DNA of 64,000 bases, from assembly GCF_025502585.1 (NCBI RefSeq), contig NZ_CP106679.1, forward strand, positions 1,531,001 through 1,595,000, read 5' to 3'. The notes below the pieces were generated by a model, which was given only the letters and a program-made list of their open reading frames with translations, was not told where the DNA came from and did no database searches. Of this stretch, positions 57,923-64,000 are shown one piece after another. The position numbers and the translations under genes are program-made. Each line of letters begins with the position of its first letter. Position 1 is the stretch's first letter. Source of the stretch: Reichenbachiella agarivorans. Lineage in GTDB: Bacteria; Bacteroidota; Bacteroidia; Cytophagales; Cyclobacteriaceae.

Positions 57923-58834
57923 TCACTCAACGAGCAATGATTTGATCTGGAGATCCAGAATTTTGATGCCCTCATCAAAAGAAACAGGTTCAAAACCTAA
58001 CACATTTCTAGCTTTGTCCAAAACAAAACCTGTTTTTGGGGGACGTTTGGCTGGCTGTGAAAACATGCTCCCATCGACTTTAGTGATCAAAGAGCGATCT
58101 AGATCAAAATAGTCACAGGTCTTCATTGCCATGTCATAGGGAGTCAACATATCCTTGCCTGATATATTGAAAATACCTTTGGCTCGCTGTTGAGCAGCGA
58201 GGTAGCAACCCATAGCCAAATCCTCCGCTAGAGTAGGAGTCCTCCATTGGTCGTCCACGATTTTTAGTTCCTTGCCTTGCTCCAAACTGTTTTTCACCCA
58301 AAGAATGATATTGGATCTGCTCATCCCTGGTGTAATTCCATAGACCAATACGGTACGCAGAATAGCCCAGTCTATTGTACTGGCTTCTACAATCTTTTCA
58401 GCATCCAACTTGCTCTCGCCATAATAACTCAACGGATTGGCTTCATCTGTCTCCAAATAGGGTCCAGATGTACCATCAAAAATAAAGTCAGTCGATAAAT
58501 GTATCAAAAACGCACCTGTCTGCTTACAAGCCTTGACAAGATGTCTGACAGAATCGACGTTTAGACGAATGCATTCTTCCTTTTCTGTTTCACATTGATC
58601 GACATTGGTCATGGCAGCGGTGTTGACCACTACATCTGGCGAATATTTAGACATTACGCCCATGACCTGATCCGCTTCACGAATATCCATTTTCTCATAG
58701 ATGAAATCCCCCTGGAGGTAATCCAAACGACTCTCTCCATGAGAGGTAGCGATGATGGTTTCGTTATTGTCGAGGAGTAGCTGAACTAATTTCTGTCCCA
58801 ACAATCCATTGGCACCAGTTATTAATATTTTCAT
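57923..58834 (-). CDS. rfbD: dTDP-4-dehydrorhamnose reductase-like SDR
   Basis: The 303-residue extended SDR has GANGLLGQKLVQLL (NAD(P) Rossmann), LIHLSTDFIFDG and an active-site YxxxK (YYGESKLDAEK). This matches RfbD-type sugar-nucleotide reductases, but the protein stands alone without rfbA, B or C. So the substrate may be another NDP-4-keto sugar or a related compound. It is transcribed away from the arylamine acetyltransferase gene. Confidence 0.8.
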   Translation of the reverse strand: MKILITGANGLLGQKLVQLLLDNNETIIATSHGESRLDYLQGDFIYEKMDIREADQVMGVMSKYSPDVVVNTAAMTNVDQCETEKEECIRLNVDSVRHLVKACKQTGAFLIHLSTDFIFDGTSGPYLETDEANPLSYYGESKLDAEKIVEASTIDWAILRTVLVYGITPGMSRSNIILWVKNSLEQGKELKIVDDQWRTPTLAEDLAMGCYLAAQQRAKGIFNISGKDMLTPYDMAMKTCDYFDLDRSLITKVDGSMFSQPAKRPPKTGFVLDKARNVLGFEPVSFDEGIKILDLQIKSLLVE

Positions 58835-59089
58835 TTGTGTGATTTTTATCTAGGTAGATTCGTAGGAAATTGAATGTAAACTTAGATAAAAAATGCGTTC
58901 CTCTCCTTGTCTAAACCAATCTAGTGAGAACCAAAACATAGAAAAAACCACTATAACCTTGCATGAGAATGAAACCATCTACTCAAGTCATAGGTTCGAT
59001 TTCAACTGTGCTCTACAAAAAGGATGAGTAATCAATATATCATTATCTTCACAGCACAATACTTGTGAAATGAATTGGATCCTTGCGAC

Positions 59090-59899
59090 ATGCTAGATAC
59101 CACGCAAAAGCGACAAAAACCGAAACTCACAGACCAGCAGATCAACCAATATCTGGCTCGGATCAAGACCCCACGCGAAAACCAACTTTCGTCGCGATAC
59201 CTCAAACTACTTCACAGAAATCATTTGCTTCATATCCCATTTGAAAATCTGGATATCCATATGCACCGAGAGATCATTTTGGATATAGATCGGATATTTT
59301 ACAAAGTATTGATTCAGAGAAGAGGAGGTTTTTGTTTTGAGTTGAATGGGCTTTTTTACAGTTTGCTCCAGTCTCTAGGGTTTGATACTCATCTCATAGG
59401 GGCGAGTGTATATGACGCGAGCGGGGGAGTCGGTCCTGCTTTGAGTCATGCGGCGATCTTGACATCCGTCAATCAAAGTACTTATCTCTGTGATGTAGGA
59501 TTTGGAGATGCTTTCCTTACGCCCAAATTGCTTTACCCTGGAGAGATACAGATGGATTACAATCGGTATTATAGAATGGACAAAAACCTAGACGGACAGT
59601 ACATCCTATCCAAATCAGAGGATTCTCTGCGCTATCAACCCATTTATCTATTTAGCAAACAAGCCTACCAATTGATCGAGTTCATCGATATGTGTCACTA
59701 CCACCAGACTAGTTCCAAGTCACATTTCACTCAAAACAAAATCATCACCCAAGCCAAAATGGACGGTAGAATCACGTTGACGGACAAAAAATTTATCATA
59801 AACAAATTGGGAGTTCACCAAGAACAAAACATTCTTAATCCAGATGAGTTTTGCGCACTATTAAGACAACATTTTGGAATAGAGTATTTGGAGAAATGA
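59090..59899 (+). CDS. Arylamine N-acetyltransferase
   Basis: The 269-residue NAT starts at the ATG giving MLDTTQKRQ; a TTG five codons earlier is possible. The Cys-His-Asp triad is exact: C82 (RRGGFCFELNG), H120 (ALSHAAIL) and D135 (LCDVGFGD). The triad spacing (38 and 15 residues) equals that of the Salmonella enzyme (C69, H107, D122). It acetylates aromatic amines or hydrazines from acetyl-CoA, or condenses a CoA-thioester in a specialised pathway. There are no biosynthetic neighbours. Confidence 0.92.
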   Translation: MLDTTQKRQKPKLTDQQINQYLARIKTPRENQLSSRYLKLLHRNHLLHIPFENLDIHMHREIILDIDRIFYKVLIQRRGGFCFELNGLFYSLLQSLGFDTHLIGASVYDASGGVGPALSHAAILTSVNQSTYLCDVGFGDAFLTPKLLYPGEIQMDYNRYYRMDKNLDGQYILSKSEDSLRYQPIYLFSKQAYQLIEFIDMCHYHQTSSKSHFTQNKIITQAKMDGRITLTDKKFIINKLGVHQEQNILNPDEFCALLRQHFGIEYLEK

Positions 59900-59969
59900 A
59901 ATTAGTATTTAGACACTAAAAGCAGGATTTGCATCCAAGGTCTAGATACTAATTTCTCCTTTTTTTACA

Positions 59970-61454
59970 TCAATACGCTTTCGCAAAAACTACTCGACCC
60001 TTCGATGGCTTTCCTGAATAGACACATGAACCCTCTTCCGCCTCTTGGTCCAAAGGAATACACCTGATCGTTGCCTTGGTTTCTTCTTTTATCTTTTCCT
60101 CCGTCTCCGCAGTTCCATCCCAATGCGCATAGACAAATCCACCTTCTTCGCTGTTGATGATACTTTTGAATTCCTCAAATGTATCTGCTTTGAAGGAGTG
60201 TGATTCGCGGTATTTCAGTGCTTTTTGGTGAATCGTATCTTGGATGTTGTCTAACAGCTCGCTGATACCCTGAGCAAAATTAGCATCCAATGTCATGATG
60301 CTCTTTTCCAAGAGGTCTCTACGTGCTACCTCCACAGTGCCATTTTCCAAATCTTTAGGTCCGATTGCGATTCTGACAGGTGTGCCTTTCAATTCGTACT
60401 CGGCAAACTTCCATCCTGGTTTATAGGTCGTTCTGTCATCATATTTGACACTAACGCCGATTTTTTTCAGGTCTGCCATGATGCCTTTGGCCACCACAGA
60501 GATTTCTTCTAATTGTTCATCGCTCTTGAAGATCGGTACAATTACCACATGAAATGGAGCCAATTTAGGAGGTAAGACTAATCCATTGTCGTCAGAGTGT
60601 GCCATGATCAGCGCTCCCATCAAACGAGTACTCACGCCCCAAGAAGTTCCCCAGACGTATTCCATGGCTCCACCTTCTTTGTTGGCAAACTTGACATCAA
60701 ACGCCTTGGCAAAATTCTGTCCCAAAAAGTGAGAGGTTCCTGCCTGAAGTGCCTTTCCATCTTGCATCAACGCTTCGATACAGTAGGTGTCCTCTGCACC
60801 AGCAAAGCGTTCGCTTTCGGTTTTCACTCCCTTCAAGACAGGCATCGCCATGTAATTCTCTGCAAAATCCGCGTAGACATTCATCATCTGTACGGTCTCG
60901 TCTATCGCCTCTTGCTTACTGGCATGCGCGGTATGTCCTTCTTGCCACAAAAACTCCGCTGTTCTTAAAAACAAACGAGTTCTCATTTCCCAACGTACGA
61001 CATTGGCCCACTGATTGACCAACAAGGGTAAGTCACGATAGGATTGAATCCAGTTTTTATAAGTGCTCCAAATCACAGTCTCGGAGGTAGGTCTGACGAT
61101 CAATTCTTCCTCTAGTTTGGCATCTGGATCTACGACAACCCCTTTTCCATTTTCGTCATTTTTGAGGCGGTAGTGTGTTACTACTGCACATTCTTTTGCA
61201 AAACCCTCGACATGTTTGGCTTCTTTACTCAAGTATGATTTGGGGATGAAAAGAGGGAAATATGCATTGCTGTGACCTGTGTCTTTAAACATCTGGTCTA
61301 GCACTGCCTGCATTTTTTCCCAAATGGCATAACCATAGGGTTTGATGACCATGCACCCACGCACTGCGGAGTTTTCTGCAAGGTCTGCTCTTTTCACTAA
61401 TTCATTATACCACAGCGAATAATCTTCGCTTCTTTTTGGTAATCCTTTACTCAT
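59970..61454 (-). CDS. proS: Prolyl-tRNA synthetase (eukaryote/archaea-like, no editing insert)
   Basis: The 494-residue class II synthetase has motif 2 ([26 protein letters not shown]) and motif 3 near [20 protein letters not shown], plus the anticodon-binding and C-terminal domain (about 300-494). It is the shorter ProRS type without the INS editing domain. It charges tRNA-Pro. It is divergent from the Ser-rich protein gene with a palindrome between them. Confidence 0.96.
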   Translation of the reverse strand: MSKGLPKRSEDYSLWYNELVKRADLAENSAVRGCMVIKPYGYAIWEKMQAVLDQMFKDTGHSNAYFPLFIPKSYLSKEAKHVEGFAKECAVVTHYRLKNDENGKGVVVDPDAKLEEELIVRPTSETVIWSTYKNWIQSYRDLPLLVNQWANVVRWEMRTRLFLRTAEFLWQEGHTAHASKQEAIDETVQMMNVYADFAENYMAMPVLKGVKTESERFAGAEDTYCIEALMQDGKALQAGTSHFLGQNFAKAFDVKFANKEGGAMEYVWGTSWGVSTRLMGALIMAHSDDNGLVLPPKLAPFHVVIVPIFKSDEQLEEISVVAKGIMADLKKIGVSVKYDDRTTYKPGWKFAEYELKGTPVRIAIGPKDLENGTVEVARRDLLEKSIMTLDANFAQGISELLDNIQDTIHQKALKYRESHSFKADTFEEFKSIINSEEGGFVYAHWDGTAETEEKIKEETKATIRCIPLDQEAEEGSCVYSGKPSKGRVVFAKAY

Positions 61455-61504
61455 CTTGATTTGTATTCTTGGTATGAAAATTGCATATTTCAGGTTGAAA
61501 TATG

Positions 61505-61526
61505 CGACAAATATAATTGTTTGTCG
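61505..61526. promoter_or_regulatory. Palindrome between proS and the Ser-rich gene
   Basis: CGACAAA (61505-61511) and TTTGTCG (61520-61526) form a 7-bp inverted repeat with an AT-rich 8-bp centre in the divergent intergenic region. It could be an operator. Confidence 0.45.
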
Positions 61527-61558
61527 TATAACTATAACTCAATGTTTCATCATTTAGC

Positions 61559-61565
61559 AGGAGGT
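61559..61565 (+). promoter_or_regulatory. Strong Shine-Dalgarno sequence
   Basis: AGGAGGT lies 5 bp before the ATG at 61570. This full consensus is rare in this window, where most genes have no clear SD. Confidence 0.75.
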
Positions 61566-61569
61566 CAAC

Positions 61570-63018
61570 ATGAAATCGAATAACTACAGAAAAATCAGCC
61601 TAGCCCTAGCAATTTTCCTATTGGGAAGTTCTGTTCCACTCGTCGCTCAGGAGTACGATGACATGTATTTCACTGCCAAAGACCGAGAGAAGGAAAAGAA
61701 AGTTGAAGAACAAGTCGCCGCAGATTCAGAAAAAGCTTTGCAATCGTACGACAATCCAGCTTATACCAATAGTTATGCCGACAAACAGGTGAATCCTGAT
61801 TATATTCAAAAATACAAAGATGAAACCAATGCGGGCGCAGCAGCTCAGTCATATGCAGACGCTCCTATTTATTCGGGTTCAGACTATTACATAGAGGGAT
61901 ATGATCAAAGTAGCCAAGCGTATTCCAATCAGCAACCAACTACTGTGGTCAACAATTACTACGGCAACAGTGGGTACAACAACGCCTATCCAGTTTATTC
62001 ACCTGCTTGGGGTGCTGGATACGGATACAACTCTGGCTGGGGCTGGTCTATGAGTATTGGATATGGTTGGGGATGGGGAGCTGGATACGGCTATTATGAC
62101 CCATTCTACTATGATCCATTCTATTCACCTATGTATTGCTATAACAGATACAGGTGGTACGCCCCATACTATGGAGGTTACCCATATTATGGGTATAACA
62201 GTGGTTATTACAATGGGTTCTATGATGGATACTATGCCGGTGGAGGTCAGTATGTAGCTCGCAACGTAAGTCGTGGTGGACGATACAGTCGTGGATCAAA
62301 CGTCTCTGTGAATAGTGACCGCATATCTCGCATGTCATCTGTGGAACCAGCAAGAGGCGCTAGTAGCACATCCAATGCACGGGTAGCGTCTAGCTCTACT
62401 GTGCCTAACAGTAGAATGAGTTCTGTCAGAACCTCAAGTACTGCCAGCGCGAGAACACAATCTCACAATGAATACATATCTGCCAATTCAAGAACATCAA
62501 CTAGAACATCAACCAGTGCAAGAACCAGCTCAAGTGAATCCAGAGCAGGCACCAGACAAAATGCTGTAAATAATAGACCTGCACCAAGCAGCCAGTCATC
62601 TAGCTATCAGAGGGTCAGTAGATCATCATCTGCAACCAACCCTTCATCAAATAGCCGAGTAACCAACAGTAACTCGTCGAATGTCAGAACAAACAGCCCA
62701 ACCAATAGTACATCTAATAATAGTTATAACAGAACGAACTCCAACAGTAGTGTGACTCCTAGGTCTAGCTCTTCGAGCAGCAGCACCCCAACAAGGAGAT
62801 ACCAAGGATCAAGTTCTTCGTCTTATTCTAGAAGTTCTGGTACATCTAGTGGATCGTCGTACACTCCTAGTAGGTCTACTGGCAACAGCAGTGGTTATTC
62901 TAGTGGATCAAGAAGTAGCTCAGGATCATCTAGCGGAAGATCGTCTTCTGGAAGTTCATCAGGAGGGTCAAGAGGTAGCTCATCGGGAAGTAGCTCATCG
63001 AGCAGAAGCAGAAGGTAA
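61570..63018 (+). CDS. Secreted low-complexity Ser/Arg/Tyr-rich protein
   Basis: The 482-residue protein has a signal peptide (to about PLVAQ, 27) and an N-terminal part with KEKKVEEQVAADSEKAL. A strongly Tyr/Gly/Trp-rich middle (about 130-225; PFYYDPFYSPMYCYN, YGGYPYYGYNSGYYNGFYDG) is followed by a long Ser/Thr/Arg/Asn-rich tail (about 235-482) built of SSSR, SGSS and TSAR-type runs that ends SSSRSRR. No catalytic motif. It is probably an exported surface or matrix protein; the basic, Ser-rich tail could bind anionic polymer or be modified. It has the window's best Shine-Dalgarno site. Confidence 0.75.
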   Translation: MKSNNYRKISLALAIFLLGSSVPLVAQEYDDMYFTAKDREKEKKVEEQVAADSEKALQSYDNPAYTNSYADKQVNPDYIQKYKDETNAGAAAQSYADAPIYSGSDYYIEGYDQSSQAYSNQQPTTVVNNYYGNSGYNNAYPVYSPAWGAGYGYNSGWGWSMSIGYGWGWGAGYGYYDPFYYDPFYSPMYCYNRYRWYAPYYGGYPYYGYNSGYYNGFYDGYYAGGGQYVARNVSRGGRYSRGSNVSVNSDRISRMSSVEPARGASSTSNARVASSSTVPNSRMSSVRTSSTASARTQSHNEYISANSRTSTRTSTSARTSSSESRAGTRQNAVNNRPAPSSQSSSYQRVSRSSSATNPSSNSRVTNSNSSNVRTNSPTNSTSNNSYNRTNSNSSVTPRSSSSSSSTPTRRYQGSSSSSYSRSSGTSSGSSYTPSRSTGNSSGYSSGSRSSSGSSSGRSSSGSSSGGSRGSSSGSSSSSRSRR

Positions 63019-63057
63019 TCTATCTCAACACAGTTTTAAATCCCGAATCATTTGAAT

Positions 63058-64000
63058 ATGAACAATCAACCCATGTCCAAAAGAAAAGTAGCAAGTCTTT
63101 TCGCAATAGTATTAATGATGACCATGAGTTCGGCAGTAGCACAGATCGAAGATGGAGCATTTGGTTATTACAATGACGCATTGTTGTTTAGCAGAACCTA
63201 TTATGGCGGTACGGCTCGTATGCAGGGTATTGGTGGAGCTCAAGTTTCATTGGGAGGAGACATCAATTCTGCCTTTGCCAACCCTGCGGGACTGGGCTCG
63301 ATTCGCAAGTCAGGGATCACAGTGACACCATCTTTGGATTTCAGTAACACAGAATCTAGTTATTTAGGCAGTCAAACGGATGAATTCAAAGCCAATTTCA
63401 ACTTTGCCAATTTGGGGATCGTCTTCAGCATGCCTAACAAAGACGAGGAGAGTAAATTCAAAGGTGGGGCTTTTGCCATTACGCTGACCAGAAAAAATAA
63501 TTTTCATAGCAACTTCACCTATGATGCTTACAATGAAGGAGAGATTGGGAAAACATCCATAGTAGATTCATATTTGGATAGAGCTTGGGGCACAGACCCT
63601 GATGACCTTAGCGGTGATTTATACGATGCATACAACCAGTATCTCATCAACCCATATTTAGAAACAGATGCCCAAACGGGGCAAGATTTTACTGCGTATG
63701 ATAAATTCATAGGAGACTTTCCCAGACAAGTAGAAATCGTTCAGCAACGAGGAGCCCAATATGAGTGGGACTTTTCGGGAGGTGTCAATTACAACGATGT
63801 CTTTTATGTAGGAGGAGGCTTAGGGATTAGTACTATTAGATTCTACAGAGAAAGTACTTATACTGAGTCAGAATATATCTACAATGGCCAGCCAGATGAT
63901 GCTATAGATTTGTATAGTACAAGGAATTCTTTGCGATTAAACGGCACAGGGGTGAGTGGTACTTTGGGAGTAGTGGCTCGTCCTTTGTCTATTTTGCGAA
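63058..64000 (+). CDS. FadL/OmpP1-like outer-membrane protein (3' end outside window)
   Basis: The frame is open to the window end (314 codons visible), beginning with ATG at 63058 and a signal peptide to about SSAVAQ (30). Family-like sequence follows: NDALLFSRTYYGGTARMQGI, GGAQVSLGGDINSAFANPAG, LGSIRKSGITVTPSLDFSNT, and later a beta-strand series. OmpP1/FadL proteins import long-chain fatty acids or hydrophobic compounds in the outer membrane; in Bacteroidota related proteins also act in secretion. It lies 39 bp after the Ser-rich gene and is probably in the same transcript. Confidence 0.75.
   Translation, partial: MNNQPMSKRKVASLFAIVLMMTMSSAVAQIEDGAFGYYNDALLFSRTYYGGTARMQGIGGAQVSLGGDINSAFANPAGLGSIRKSGITVTPSLDFSNTESSYLGSQTDEFKANFNFANLGIVFSMPNKDEESKFKGGAFAITLTRKNNFHSNFTYDAYNEGEIGKTSIVDSYLDRAWGTDPDDLSGDLYDAYNQYLINPYLETDAQTGQDFTAYDKFIGDFPRQVEIVQQRGAQYEWDFSGGVNYNDVFYVGGGLGISTIRFYRESTYTESEYIYNGQPDDAIDLYSTRNSLRLNGTGVSGTLGVVARPLSILR

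Overview
The window reads as chromosomal DNA of a Bacteroidota bacterium, most likely a Cytophagales-type marine or free-living organism. The evidence is a protein with a type IX secretion sorting tail (PorZ-like), BatD, a FISUMP-domain lipid- or surface-type protein, CarbopepD-regulatory-like and FadL/PorT-like outer-membrane proteins, TAnnTTTG-type -7 promoter boxes, and a general lack of Shine-Dalgarno sequences. Base composition is moderately AT-rich and even throughout. I saw no tRNA, rRNA, IS element or CRISPR array.

Layout. 1-4.2 kb: porZ-like end, recO, a 2OG-Fe(II) oxygenase and a chromate transporter. 4.2-7.5 kb (minus strand): small hypothetical gene, degraded coding remnant, BASS transporter and a CtpA protease. 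7.7-13.7 kb: a striking envelope/ion-flux block. On the plus strand a Cache sensor fused to a pentameric ligand-gated ion channel is followed by a porin. Convergent on the minus strand are an OmpA-like protein, an orphan amino-acid-binding protein and a voltage-gated K+ channel with a zinc ribbon. 13.9-18.4 kb: a large FAD/Fe-S oxidoreductase, NfeD and a frameshifted floA. 18.4-24.3 kb: phenylalanine hydroxylase, MTHFR-like protein, cystathionine gamma-synthase, VTT membrane protein, MscS and a small conserved gene. 24.4-29.7 kb: batD, aroC, a STAS-like protein, a dicarboxylate/glutamate symporter and an Nfu protein. 29.8-33.6 kb: orphan heparinase-like lyase, lipB and a surface protein. 33.7-37.9 kb: ArsR regulator, YjjG-type phosphatase, a histidine kinase/response regulator pair and a divergent HisA paralogue. 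37.9-38.5 kb: a repeat-rich intergenic region with a tandem 22-bp palindrome array. 38.5-43.9 kb (minus): the elongasome operon mreB-mreC-mreD-mrdA-rodA. 44-47.7 kb (minus): purH, purN, UbiA prenyltransferase and an anchored unknown. 47.9-54.9 kb: FISUMP protein, hflX, then glycosyltransferase, Wza, Wzc-type tyrosine kinase and PHP phosphatase for capsule/exopolysaccharide export. 55-64 kb: outer-membrane barrel, PAP2-like protein, rpoN, dTDP-rhamnose reductase-like SDR, arylamine N-acetyltransferase, proS, a very Ser/Arg/Tyr-rich secreted protein and a FadL-like protein cut by the window edge.

The main discovery candidate is the 7.7-13.7 kb block. A two-lobed Cache sensor is joined in one polypeptide to a complete pLGIC body, and it sits beside a porin, a K+ channel and a ligand-binding protein that has no ABC transporter partner. 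Whether these genes act together is inference. The domain fusion itself is visible in the protein sequence. Secondary points are the HisA paralogue lacking its first catalytic Asp, the floA frameshift, and the helically phased palindrome array.
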